Source of the DNA: Corallococcus caeni
Lineage (GTDB): Bacteria > Myxococcota > Myxococcia > Myxococcales > Myxococcaceae
Direction: 5' to 3'
Length of the DNA stretch: 64,000 bases
NCBI RefSeq assembly: GCF_036245865.1
Contig: NZ_BTTW01000010.1
Location: 248,001 to 312,000 of the forward strand
The translations under genes were made by a program, and so were the position numbers. Shown here one piece after another: positions 35,529-44,555 of the stretch; within the stretch, counting starts at the first letter, position 1; each line of letters starts with the position of its first letter. The notes beneath the pieces are model-generated. The model did no database searches, was not told the origin of the DNA, and saw only the letters and a list, made by a program, of their open reading frames with translations.

Positions 35529-36535
35529 TCCTCCGGAATCGAAGCATCCCCCTCCGAATCCGCGCCCGTCCGTGCCTGGATGAACGCCCGGATGTGCGTC
35601 ACGAGCGCGTCGCGCCGCAGCGCGAGGAAGGCCGCTCCGTCGCCTTGACGCAGGGCGGCCAGGGCGTCAGGGCCCAGGGCGTGGCTGGGGAATACGACCG
35701 GCGGCGTCACGCCCGTGCGTACCAGCCCCAGCAGGGAGCGGCCCGGCGCGAGCACCGGGTGGAAGACCTGGTTCGCCAGCGTGAGCAGCAGGTCGCTGCC
35801 CGGGCCCGGCGGCGGCGCGCCGCCCGACAGCGGCGGCGGGAACAGGGGCAGGAACGCCACCGCGCCCTGGACCTCCAGCAGCGGGCCCGGCTCCAGCACG
35901 GCGCCGGTGAGCAGGTGCCGGGGCTTCAGCGCCAGGAGCGCGTTGGCCTCCACCCGGTCCGCCACCGACGCGAGCCCCGCCATGCCGGGCTGCGAATAGC
36001 GCTCCCAGCCGCGCGGCGGCGGCCCCACGCGGTGCAGCAGCGCGCGCACGGAGGCGTCCGCGTCCGGCGTGAGGAGCGCGAGCGCCGCTGGGTCAGGCGA
36101 GGAGCGGCTGCTGTCGAAGAGCGCGTGGCGCCAGAGCCAGTGCGACAGCCGCAGGCGGGCCGCGAGCGGAGGCTGGGGGTGCAGGTGGAAGAAGCGGCAC
36201 AGCAGGGGCAGCGCGTCCGGTCTCGGCACCAAGTCCAGGTGCGGGATGCCCGCGTCCTCGCGGAGGAAGGCGAAGGCGCGGCCCACCGCGTGCGCCGTGC
36301 GCGCCAGCGCGGGGGCCCAGTCGTCCTCGGCGGCGAACTCCTCGCGGAAGTCGCGCGTGAAGTCCCGCCCATGCACCGCGAGCAGCAGCATGGGCAGCGC
36401 GTCATCCTCCAAGCGGCCGAAATCACGGGACGCGAGCCACGCACCCAGGTCCTCCAGGCTCTGGCAGGACGTCTCGAGTCGCCCGGGAGGGGTGGGTGTC
36501 ATGGGACGTCTTGCGTAGCGGAGACTCGTGAACAC
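35525..36535 (-). CDS. Unknown protein resembling the C-terminal part of DUF262 proteins
   Basis: 336 residues. Leu/Arg/Pro-rich, with LPLLCRFFHLHPQPPLAARL, LSHWLWRHALFDSS and a C-terminal FLALRRDALVTHIRAFIQA. These resemble, in my reading, the helical tail that follows the ParB-like domain in some DUF262/GmrS-related proteins, but no DUF262 domain precedes it (only about 250 bases separate it from the next gene). Start is GTG at 36535 or ATG at 36502; neither has a strong site. It is translationally coupled (ATGA) to the hybrid kinase downstream, so its product may act with that kinase. Assignment is weak. Confidence 0.55.
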   Translation of the reverse strand: MFTSLRYARRPMTPTPPGRLETSCQSLEDLGAWLASRDFGRLEDDALPMLLLAVHGRDFTRDFREEFAAEDDWAPALARTAHAVGRAFAFLREDAGIPHLDLVPRPDALPLLCRFFHLHPQPPLAARLRLSHWLWRHALFDSSRSSPDPAALALLTPDADASVRALLHRVGPPPRGWERYSQPGMAGLASVADRVEANALLALKPRHLLTGAVLEPGPLLEVQGAVAFLPLFPPPLSGGAPPPGPGSDLLLTLANQVFHPVLAPGRSLLGLVRTGVTPPVVFPSHALGPDALAALRQGDGAAFLALRRDALVTHIRAFIQARTGADSEGDASIPEE

Positions 36536-36785
36536 TCACATCACCCGCGGGTCGCAATGCTCACTTCCCGCCTTGACGCTGCGAAGAATTTCTTTAAAGA
36601 ATGCACGCACGTCCTCTTCTTCTTGGAAGATGGCGTATGTACCGGGCCTCGCGTTCCCCAACCGCGGAACCGGTGCGTGACGTCCCAGTTGAGCCCCGCG
36701 CGCCGCGTTCCCCCTCTCGGCGCGCGGTGGCCCCTGGGACTTCCACCTCGCCCCGCTCACTCTCCAGGTCCCCTCGAGGATTCGA

Positions 36786-38291
36786 GTGTCCACGTCCACC
36801 TTCGTCCTGCCCGTCTCGCTGGCCTTGCGTCTCCTCACGTCGGCGGCGCCCCAGAACACCGCCACCGCACCCTCCCAGGACCCCGCGCCGAAGTCGCCGG
36901 CCACGTCGTCGGTGAAGGCCGCGCCCCCGGCCATGTCGAAGCTGAGCGCCGCGCAGCAGACCACCGCGGGGCGGCTGGTGGGGCCCGCGCTCGCGGAAGG
37001 CCATGCGTACGCGCGGCTGGCGGAGCTGACGGACGGCGTGGGGCCGCGCCTGTCCGGCTCCGAGTCCGCGGAGGCCGCGGTGCAGTGGGCCCTGCGCTCC
37101 TTCCAGGCGGACGGGGTGAAGGCGTGGAAGGAGCCGGTGAAGGTGCCGCGCTGGGTGCGCGGCGAGGAGCACGGCGAAATCCTCCCCTCGGAGCGCACGC
37201 GCGGCCTGCCGCTGGCGCTCCTGGCCCTGGGCGGCAGCGCGCCCACGCCGCCGGAGGGCATCACGGCGGAGGTGGTGGAGGTGAACTCGCTGGAGGAGCT
37301 GGCGGCGCTGGGGGACAAGGTGAAGGGCCGCGTCGTGTTCTTCAACCACACCATGGCGGAGGCGGCGGACTACGGCCGCTTCGCGGGGCTGCGTAGCCGG
37401 GGCCCGGCGGCGGCGGCGAAGCAGGGCGCGGTGGCCGCGCTGGTGCGCTCGCTGGCCACGGCGTCGCTGCGCACGCCGCACACCGGGGCCACGCGCTTCG
37501 ACGAGGGCGGCCCGCGCCTGCCCGCGGCGGCGGTGTCCGTGGAGGACGCGCTGACGCTGCACCGGATGCTCCAGGGCGGGGCGGTGAAGGTGCGGCTGGT
37601 GCTGGGGTGCTCGGAGCTGCCGGAGGCGGACTCGTCCAACGTGGTGGCGGAGGTGCGGGGCCGCGAGAAGCCGGACGAGGTGGTGCTGCTGGGCGCGCAC
37701 CTGGACTCGTGGGACGTGGGCACGGGCGCGCATGACGACGGCGCGGGCGTGGTGATGGTGATGGAGGCCGCGCGGCTCATCGCGAAGCTGCCCCAGGCGC
37801 CCCGGCGCACGGTGCGCGTGGTGCTCTTCATGAACGAGGAGAACGGGCTGCGCGGAGGCCGCGCGTACGCGGAGGCGCACGCGAAGGAGCTGCCCAGGCA
37901 CGTGGCCGCCATCGAGATGGACGCGGGCGGCGGGCGGCCCCTGGGCGTGAGCCTGCACGCGGGGCCGGGCGGTGAGGCGCTCTTGCGGCCGTGGATGGCG
38001 CCGCTGGAGGGGCTGGGCGCGGCCGAATTCCTGGTGGGCCACGCGACGGGCGCGGACCTGAGCCCCATGGAGCCCGCGCACGTGCCCTTCGTGGGCGTGC
38101 GCGTGGACAGCAGCCGCTACTTCGACGTGCACCACTCCATGGCGGACACGCTGGACAAGGTGGATCCCCAGGACCTGTCGCGCAGCACCGCGGCGGTGAC
38201 GTGGATGGCGTACGCGCTGGCGGAGGCGCCGGGCACGCTCGCGCGGCCCACCGCGCCGGAGGCGGACGTGACGCCGCCGGGGAAGAAGTAG
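36786..38291 (+). CDS. Secreted M28-family metallopeptidase
   Basis: 501 residues. Weak signal segment at the start (TFVLPVSLALRLLTSAAP), Pro/Ala/Lys linker to about 50. About 60-130 is the start of the catalytic fold, 130-265 a PA-type insertion, 275-475 the M28 zinc domain: LLGAHLDSWDVGTGAHDDGA (His and bridging Asp), MNEENG (Glu base and ligand), IEMDAGGG (Asp) and FDVHHSMADT (His). This layout matches carboxypeptidase-Q-like dipeptidases/aminopeptidases. GTG start with GAGGA 5 bases upstream. Expected in the periplasm or exported to degrade peptides from prey. Confidence 0.93.
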   Translation: MSTSTFVLPVSLALRLLTSAAPQNTATAPSQDPAPKSPATSSVKAAPPAMSKLSAAQQTTAGRLVGPALAEGHAYARLAELTDGVGPRLSGSESAEAAVQWALRSFQADGVKAWKEPVKVPRWVRGEEHGEILPSERTRGLPLALLALGGSAPTPPEGITAEVVEVNSLEELAALGDKVKGRVVFFNHTMAEAADYGRFAGLRSRGPAAAAKQGAVAALVRSLATASLRTPHTGATRFDEGGPRLPAAAVSVEDALTLHRMLQGGAVKVRLVLGCSELPEADSSNVVAEVRGREKPDEVVLLGAHLDSWDVGTGAHDDGAGVVMVMEAARLIAKLPQAPRRTVRVVLFMNEENGLRGGRAYAEAHAKELPRHVAAIEMDAGGGRPLGVSLHAGPGGEALLRPWMAPLEGLGAAEFLVGHATGADLSPMEPAHVPFVGVRVDSSRYFDVHHSMADTLDKVDPQDLSRSTAAVTWMAYALAEAPGTLARPTAPEADVTPPGKK

Positions 38292-38294
38292 GCG

Positions 38295-40061
38295 CTACGC
38301 CTCCGCCGGGGTCTTGCGCGGCCCGCCCTTCCGGAGCGGCAGCTCCGGAAGCAGCAGCGTGACGAACAGGGCCGCCAGCGCGACGAGGATGGCGAAGCGG
38401 TACACCGCCATCGTCGCGCGGGTGAAGGACTCCTTGAGCGCGCGCTCCACGTGGTCCACCGTGGACAGCGCGCGGGCCTCGTCCGCGTCCACGCGCGCGC
38501 GGGCCTCGGGTCCCTCCCGCAGGGCCTGTCGCCGCTCCTCCTCGAAGCCCTCCCGCAGCTTCGCCTTCACCTGCTCCGGCTGGAACCGCTGGCCCCGCGG
38601 CGCGTCCTCGCCGCCCAGGCCTCCTGGCGCGGACGCGTGCAGCTCCCGTTGCACGTCCGGGGGCAGTCCTTGCGTGGCCTGCCGCGTGCGCGCGTTCAGC
38701 TCCCGGCCCAGCGTGCCCGCGAACACGGTGCCCAGCAGCGCCACGCCCACCGTCATGCCCAGCTGCCGGAAGAACGTGGTCGCGGACGTGGCCACGCCAA
38801 TGCGCTGCTGCGGCACGGCGTTCTGCACCGCCACGGTGTAGAGCGGGATGGACGGGCCCAGGCCCAGGCCCACCAGCACCATCTTCACCGTGACCTCCGC
38901 CTGGCTGGAGTCGGGCGTCAGCGTGAAGCCCATCACCGCGAAGCCGCCCATGAGGAACAAGAGCGCCCCCACCATCAGCGCCTTGTAGCGGCCCATCCGC
39001 GACACCAGCTGCCCGGACAGCACGTTGCCCGCCACCACGCCCAGCGTCAGCGGCGTGAGCGTCAGCCCGGAGTGCGTCGCGGACAGCCCCACCACGTTCA
39101 CCATGAACAGCGGCAGGAAGGTGACGGACGCCAGGAACACCGCGCCAATGGTGAACACCGCCGCGTTGCCCACGGAGAACGCGCGCAGGCGGAACAGCGA
39201 CGGCTCCAGCAGCGGCTCCTTCGCGCGGCGCTCCCGCCACACGAAGAGGCCCAGGCCCACCGCCGACAGCGCGAACAGCCCCAGGATGGGCGCGGAACCC
39301 CACGCGAACCCTCCGGCCCGGGGCGTCGCCGCGCCATGGCCCAGGCTGAGCGCGAGCAAGAGCGGCACCACGCCCACCGCCAGCGCCGCCGCGCCCGGGA
39401 GGTCCAGCTTCCCGCCGTGCACGCCCTCCGGCTTGAGCGGCGGCATGCGCAGGAGGATGAGCGCCAGCGCGAGCGCGCCCACCGGCAGGTTGATGAAGAA
39501 CACCCAGTGCCAGCCCAGCGCGTCGGTGATGAAGCCGCCGGCCAGCGGGCCAACGACGCTGGACAGGCCGAACACCGCGCCGAACAGGCCCTGGTACTTG
39601 CCCCGGTCGGCCGGCGGGAACAGGTCCGCCACCACCGCCAATGAGCCGGTGAAGAGGGCCGCGCTGCCCAGCCCCTGCACCCCGCGGCAGAGGATGAGCG
39701 CGAGCGTGGAGCGGGACACGCCGCACAGGAAGCTGCCGGTGAGGAACACGGCGATGCCAGCCACCAGCACCGCGCGGCGGCCCAGTAGGTCCGACAGCTT
39801 GCCCCACACGGGCACCATCATCGTGGAGGCCACCAGGTACGCGGTGGTGAGCCACGGGTAGTGCTCCGGCGCGATGTGGAGGTCCGCCTGGATGGTGGGC
39901 CCCGCCGTGGCGACGATGGTCTGGTCCAGCGCCGCCAGCAGCAGCCCCAGGAGCGCCCCCGCCAGCGTGAACGCCTTCTGGGAGCGGCTGAACCGCTCGG
40001 ACGCCGGCGCGGCGTAGGGCTGCGGGACGGTGTCGGCGGTGGTCTCAGCCATGGCGCGCAT
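38295..40061 (-). CDS. DHA2-family (EmrB/QacA) 14-helix drug exporter
   Basis: 588 residues from the ATG at 40061 (the ATG at 40052 is equally possible; neither has a strong site). MFS motifs: LDQTIVATAGPTIQADL (helix 1, with the Asp typical of DHA2), GKLSDLLGRRAVLV (loop 2-3) and FGLSSVVGPLAGGFI with WHWVFFINLPVG (helix 5-6). About 14 membrane segments, with a hydrophilic stretch about 465-555 and a last helix near the C-terminus. Proton-driven efflux of hydrophobic compounds in the inner membrane. No TolC or HlyD partner or regulator is adjacent. Divergent from the FG-GAP lipoprotein. Confidence 0.93.
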   Translation of the reverse strand: MRAMAETTADTVPQPYAAPASERFSRSQKAFTLAGALLGLLLAALDQTIVATAGPTIQADLHIAPEHYPWLTTAYLVASTMMVPVWGKLSDLLGRRAVLVAGIAVFLTGSFLCGVSRSTLALILCRGVQGLGSAALFTGSLAVVADLFPPADRGKYQGLFGAVFGLSSVVGPLAGGFITDALGWHWVFFINLPVGALALALILLRMPPLKPEGVHGGKLDLPGAAALAVGVVPLLLALSLGHGAATPRAGGFAWGSAPILGLFALSAVGLGLFVWRERRAKEPLLEPSLFRLRAFSVGNAAVFTIGAVFLASVTFLPLFMVNVVGLSATHSGLTLTPLTLGVVAGNVLSGQLVSRMGRYKALMVGALLFLMGGFAVMGFTLTPDSSQAEVTVKMVLVGLGLGPSIPLYTVAVQNAVPQQRIGVATSATTFFRQLGMTVGVALLGTVFAGTLGRELNARTRQATQGLPPDVQRELHASAPGGLGGEDAPRGQRFQPEQVKAKLREGFEEERRQALREGPEARARVDADEARALSTVDHVERALKESFTRATMAVYRFAILVALAALFVTLLLPELPLRKGGPRKTPAEA

Positions 40062-40273
40062 GCATCCGCGCGAATCTGGGGACGGCGGTGGAGGCTGGCC
40101 ACGCCCGCCTGCCTGGCCGCCCTGCCTCCGGGAATCCCCGTGAATGGAGGCGCGGAGAAGCCCGTCAGGGGGCAAGGGTCTTTTCCACGCCATGGGCGCG
40201 CGGCCCTATCCTCCGGCCCCTTCAAGGCGGGACGTGCCATGCCCGCGACCCTGTCCTGCCCGAGGAGTGACGC

Positions 40274-42268
40274 ATGCGGATCCATGGAGCGCTGGCCTGC
40301 GCCGGGGTGCTGTTCCTGACGGCGGGCTGCAAGGACGACCCGAAGCCCCAGCCCGACGCGGGAGTGCCGGACGCCGGAGCCGACGCGGGCTCCCAGGACG
40401 ACGCCGGCACCGCCGGGCCCACCCTCTCGGAGACGCCGCGCTGGCAGGTGGAGGGGGACGGCGTGGATCCGAAGGAGTGCTTCGGCCGGAGCGTGGCGCT
40501 GGGCGACGTCAACGGCGACGGCCTCCAGGACCTGCTTGTGGCCTCACCGCCGTGCACGAGCGGCCCCACGAACCCCGGCCGCGTGATGGTGTACCCGAGG
40601 CAGGCGTCCTACTTCGCGAAGACACCCGTCACGGCGAAGCTGTCCTGGGTGCACCCCAGCCCGCGCACGTCGGGCTACCAGCTGACGGTGTCCACGGGCG
40701 ACATCGACGGGGACGCGTACGCGGACGTGGTGGTGAAGAGCTACTACGGCGTCAGCGTGTTCAAGGGCGGGCCGGACCTGTCCCAGGTGTTCGCCCAGCC
40801 GGTGTTCCGCGTGCCGGACTCCAGCACCCTGCGCTTCGGCAGCGCGCGGCTGCTGGACCTGGACGGCGACGGATTGGACGACCTGGTCGTCACGACCTTC
40901 TCCGGCAGCACCACGATCTACCGCGCGACCCCCGGTGGGACGGCCCCCTTCACCAACGTGCGCGTGCTGTCCGGCTACGCGTCGCCCGCGGGGGACACCG
41001 ACGGGGACGGCGCCCAGGACCTGTTCATCGCCCTGTTCGACGAGGCGAGCAGCTACGGCCTCTTCCCGGGATGCAAGGCGGACAGCTCGCGCGTGTGTGA
41101 TGGGCCGCTCACCACGCAGCCGGTGTGGAAGGGCACGGCGGAGGGCATGAAGTCCATTCCGGACCTGAGCGGGGATGGCCGTCCGGAGATGCTCGCCTCG
41201 CTCCGGGGCAGCGTGCGCCTGCACCTGTCGGACGCCTCCGTCCAGGGCTACTCCGCCACGCCCGCGTGGCAGCTGATGGACGACCCGGCCTTCCCCAGCG
41301 TGGCCGTCCAGGCCCTCCCCGTGGGCTCCATGGCCGAGGGCGGCACGGGCCACGACTTCGTCTTCACCGCGCTGGGCCGCGTGTACCTCTTCCGCCCCAC
41401 GGCGAACCTGTCCGGTCCGCTGGAGCCCGTCTGGGCGTGGCCTCGCGCCAACCGCCTGCTGCCCCAGACGATGCTGGGCTTCAGCCTCCCCAACGTGGCG
41501 AGCCCCGGCGACCTGGACGGGGACGGGTACGACGACCTGGTGGTGGGCCTGTCGCAGGAGAACGACGGCACGCGCGCGCCGGGCCGGGTGGTGGTGTTCG
41601 GCGGCGGCGCGGTGCCAGCCTCGGAGGAGCCCGCGCCCGCGCTGGCTCCGACGAAGACGTGCAACCTCCAGGTGGATCCGGTGAACGGCAAGCCGGACCT
41701 CACGGTGGACCGGGACGTCATCGCCCGCACGCTCTTCATCGAGCGCCGCTCCTTCACGCAGGACTCCTGCGAGGTGCGCGAGGGCTGCGTGCCCGCGGGC
41801 GGCGAGCGGCGCCTCTTGCGCTTCACCACGTCCATCATGAACCTGGGCACCGCGCCCGCGGTGGTGCCCTCTCCAGAGGAGCGGCCGGACCTCTTCGTCT
41901 ACGACGCGTGCCACCAGCACGACCACCTGGTGAACTTCGCCACCTATGACCTGAAGGACGCGGCGGGCAACACGTCGTCGGTGGGACGCAAGCAGGGCTT
42001 CTACATGGTGGACTTCACCCAGTACTGCGCGGACGGCACCCCGTTCGCCTGGTACGACCCGGGCACGGGCATCTCCCCGGGCTGGTCGGACGTCTACACC
42101 GCGGACACCGCCTGCCAGTGGCTGGACGTCACGGACACCCCGGATGGCGACTACACCGTGCGGGTGGGCGTGGATGAGAACCACATCATCGACGAACTCG
42201 ACGCGCTGCCCAACGAGGCCACCGTCAAGGTGCGGCTGAAGGGGGACACCGTGACCGTGCTGCCCTGA
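40274..42268 (+). CDS. Lipoprotein: FG-GAP propeller plus lysyl-oxidase domain (copy 1)
   Basis: 664 residues. Lipobox LTAGC (Cys19), then a Pro-Asp-Ala-Gly linker. About 60-450 is a beta-propeller of FG-GAP repeats with calcium-type loops (GDVNGDGLQDLLV, LDLDGDGLDDLVV, GDLDGDGYDDLVVG). About 460-660 matches copper-dependent lysyl oxidase: CHQHDH (His547, His549, His551), a Lys573 in GRKQGF and a Tyr608 in SDVYTAD, the two positions that form the quinone cofactor in animal LOX, and ACQWLDVTDTPDGDY. Predicted outer-membrane amine oxidase, probably copper- and calcium-dependent. The next gene is a close paralogue. ATG follows GAGGAGT-like bases. Confidence 0.85.
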   Translation: MRIHGALACAGVLFLTAGCKDDPKPQPDAGVPDAGADAGSQDDAGTAGPTLSETPRWQVEGDGVDPKECFGRSVALGDVNGDGLQDLLVASPPCTSGPTNPGRVMVYPRQASYFAKTPVTAKLSWVHPSPRTSGYQLTVSTGDIDGDAYADVVVKSYYGVSVFKGGPDLSQVFAQPVFRVPDSSTLRFGSARLLDLDGDGLDDLVVTTFSGSTTIYRATPGGTAPFTNVRVLSGYASPAGDTDGDGAQDLFIALFDEASSYGLFPGCKADSSRVCDGPLTTQPVWKGTAEGMKSIPDLSGDGRPEMLASLRGSVRLHLSDASVQGYSATPAWQLMDDPAFPSVAVQALPVGSMAEGGTGHDFVFTALGRVYLFRPTANLSGPLEPVWAWPRANRLLPQTMLGFSLPNVASPGDLDGDGYDDLVVGLSQENDGTRAPGRVVVFGGGAVPASEEPAPALAPTKTCNLQVDPVNGKPDLTVDRDVIARTLFIERRSFTQDSCEVREGCVPAGGERRLLRFTTSIMNLGTAPAVVPSPEERPDLFVYDACHQHDHLVNFATYDLKDAAGNTSSVGRKQGFYMVDFTQYCADGTPFAWYDPGTGISPGWSDVYTADTACQWLDVTDTPDGDYTVRVGVDENHIIDELDALPNEATVKVRLKGDTVTVLP

Positions 42269-42377
42269 GGCGGCGCGAAGAAGGTCCCCGCGCATCGTTT
42301 CTTGGCGAAGGGGCTCCTCGGGGACAGGGACGGGGCCGGTGGAAGGCCGGCCGGTTCATTCCCTGGGGGAGCGATAC

Positions 42378-44405
42378 ATGCGGATGCGGTTCGCGCGGTC
42401 TTTCGCGGTGGTGGGGCTGCTGGTCCTGACGGGCTGCAAGGATGATCCGAAGCCCCGACCCGATGCCGGCACGCCGGACGCGGGCCCGGGGGATGACGGT
42501 GGCACCTCCGCGGGGCCCACCCTCTCCGAGACGCCGCGCTGGGAGGTGACCGGCGACGGCACGAACCCCAACGAGTGCTTCGGCCGCACGGTGGCGCTGG
42601 GCGACGTCAACGGGGACGGGCGCAAGGACCTGCTGGTGACGTCCGCGCCCTGCTCGAGCACCAGGACGGATCCGGGCCGCGTGATGGTGTACGCGGGTGA
42701 GGCGCGCGACTTCTCGAAGACGCCCGTCACCACGACGCTGACGTGGGTGCACCCCAGCCCCCGCGCCTCCAGCTACAAGATGACGGTGACCACGGGCGAC
42801 ATCGACGGGGACGCGTACGCGGACGTGCTCGTCGCCACCTCCTTCGGCGTCAGCGTCTTCAAGGGCGGACCGGACCTGTCGCAGGTGTTGACGCAGCCGG
42901 TGTTCCGCGCGCCGGACTCCGCCACCCTGCGCTTCAACGGCGCGCGGCTGCTGGACCTGGACGGGGACGGGAAGGACGAGCTCGCCGTCTCCACGCTCGC
43001 CGGGGAACTCACCGTGTACCGGGCGACGTTGGGAGCACCGGAGGGAGCCTTCACCGCCGTGCGCACGCTGAGCGGCGTCCCCAACCCCGCGGGCGACGCC
43101 GACGGGGACGGGGTCCAGGACCTGGCCGTGACCCACAGCGACTCCACGGTGGAGCTCTTCCTAGGCTGCAAGGCGGGCAGCGCTCGCGTCTGTGAAGGGC
43201 CGCTCACGACCCAGCCCGTGTGGACCGGCCAGGCCGAGTCCTTCGCCGCGCTGCCCGACCTGAACGGAGACGGCCGCGCGGAGGCGCTGCTGCTCCTGAA
43301 CGGCAGCCAGCGCCTGCACCTGTCCGACGCCGCCGGCCCGGGCTACGCGCCGCAAGTCACCTGGCAGCCCATGGACGACGCGGCCTTCCCCCTCTTCGGA
43401 CAGTCCTTCCTCACCTTCAGCAAGACCGTCGCCCCCGTGGGCGCCATGGTTGAGGGCGGCACGGGCCACGACTTCGTCATCGGCGCCGTGGGCCGCGCGT
43501 ACCTCTTCCGCCCCTCCGCGAACGTGTCCGGCCCGCTGGAGCCGGTGTGGGCGTGGCCGCGCGCCAACCGCCTCGCACCCCAGACGTCAATGGGCACCGA
43601 CTACCTGGGCCTGGCCTCCGCGGGCGACCTGGACGGGGACGGGTACGACGACCTGGTGGTGGGCGTGTCCCCGGCACTCAGCGGTACACCCTCGGGAGGC
43701 AGCAGCACGGCCGCCCTGGGCCGGGTGATGGTGTTTGGCGGCGGCGCGGTGCCGGACTCGCGGGAGCCCGCGCCCGCGCTGCCCCCGACGAAGGCGTGCA
43801 ACCTCCAGGTGGACCCCGTGAACGGCAAGCCGGACCTGACGGTGGACCGGGACGTCCTCGCCCGCACGCTCTACCTGGAGCGGCGCTCCTTCACGGCGGA
43901 CTCCTGCGAGGTGCGCGAGGGCTGCGTGCCCGCCGGCGGCGAGCGGCGCCTCTTGCGCTTCACCACGTCCATCATGAACCTGGGCACGGGCCCGCTGGTG
44001 GTGCCCTCCCCGGAGGAGCGGCCGGACCTCTTCGTCTACGACGAGTGCCACGACCACCACCACCTGACGAACTTCGCCGGCTACGACCTGAAGGACGCGG
44101 CGGGTAACACCACGTCGGTGGGGCGCAAGCAGGGCTTCTACATGATCGACTTCACCCAGTACTGCGCGGACGGCACCCCGTTCGCCTGGTACGACCCGGG
44201 CACGGGCATCTCGCCCGGCTGGTCGGACGTCTACACCGCGGACCTCCCCTGCCAGTGGCTGGACGTCACCGACACCCCGGACGGCGAGTACACCGTGCGC
44301 GTGGGCGTGGACGAGAACCACATCGTGGACGAGGCCGACACGCTGCCCAACGAGGTCACCGTCAAGGTGCGCCTGACCGGTGACACGGTGACCGTGCTGC
44401 CCTGA
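42378..44405 (+). CDS. Lipoprotein: FG-GAP propeller plus lysyl-oxidase domain (copy 2)
   Basis: 675 residues, tandem paralogue of the preceding gene with the same domain order. Lipobox VLTGC (Cys19), short PDAG linker, FG-GAP loops (GDVNGDGRKDLLV, LDLDGDGKDELAV, GDLDGDGYDDLVVG), and a LOX-type domain with CHDHHHLTNF, GRKQGFYMIDFTQYC and SDVYTADLPCQWLDVTD. All candidate copper and cofactor residues are kept, so both copies look active. The C-terminal 200 residues are nearly identical to copy 1, while the propeller differs more. ATG chosen after GGGGGA. Confidence 0.85.
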   Translation: MRMRFARSFAVVGLLVLTGCKDDPKPRPDAGTPDAGPGDDGGTSAGPTLSETPRWEVTGDGTNPNECFGRTVALGDVNGDGRKDLLVTSAPCSSTRTDPGRVMVYAGEARDFSKTPVTTTLTWVHPSPRASSYKMTVTTGDIDGDAYADVLVATSFGVSVFKGGPDLSQVLTQPVFRAPDSATLRFNGARLLDLDGDGKDELAVSTLAGELTVYRATLGAPEGAFTAVRTLSGVPNPAGDADGDGVQDLAVTHSDSTVELFLGCKAGSARVCEGPLTTQPVWTGQAESFAALPDLNGDGRAEALLLLNGSQRLHLSDAAGPGYAPQVTWQPMDDAAFPLFGQSFLTFSKTVAPVGAMVEGGTGHDFVIGAVGRAYLFRPSANVSGPLEPVWAWPRANRLAPQTSMGTDYLGLASAGDLDGDGYDDLVVGVSPALSGTPSGGSSTAALGRVMVFGGGAVPDSREPAPALPPTKACNLQVDPVNGKPDLTVDRDVLARTLYLERRSFTADSCEVREGCVPAGGERRLLRFTTSIMNLGTGPLVVPSPEERPDLFVYDECHDHHHLTNFAGYDLKDAAGNTTSVGRKQGFYMIDFTQYCADGTPFAWYDPGTGISPGWSDVYTADLPCQWLDVTDTPDGEYTVRVGVDENHIVDEADTLPNEVTVKVRLTGDTVTVLP

Positions 44406-44555
44406 AACCGGGAAACCCCGCCGTGGACCGGGCGCCCGGCGAAGGCGCGTGCAATGGGCGGCCTTCCTGGGCGTAGAGTGCCTGACGCGGCCCGTCCGCC
44501 GGGGAGCCTCCCGGTGGGGTGGGCCGCACGGCTTCCAGCGTGAAGGGGTGGTTTC

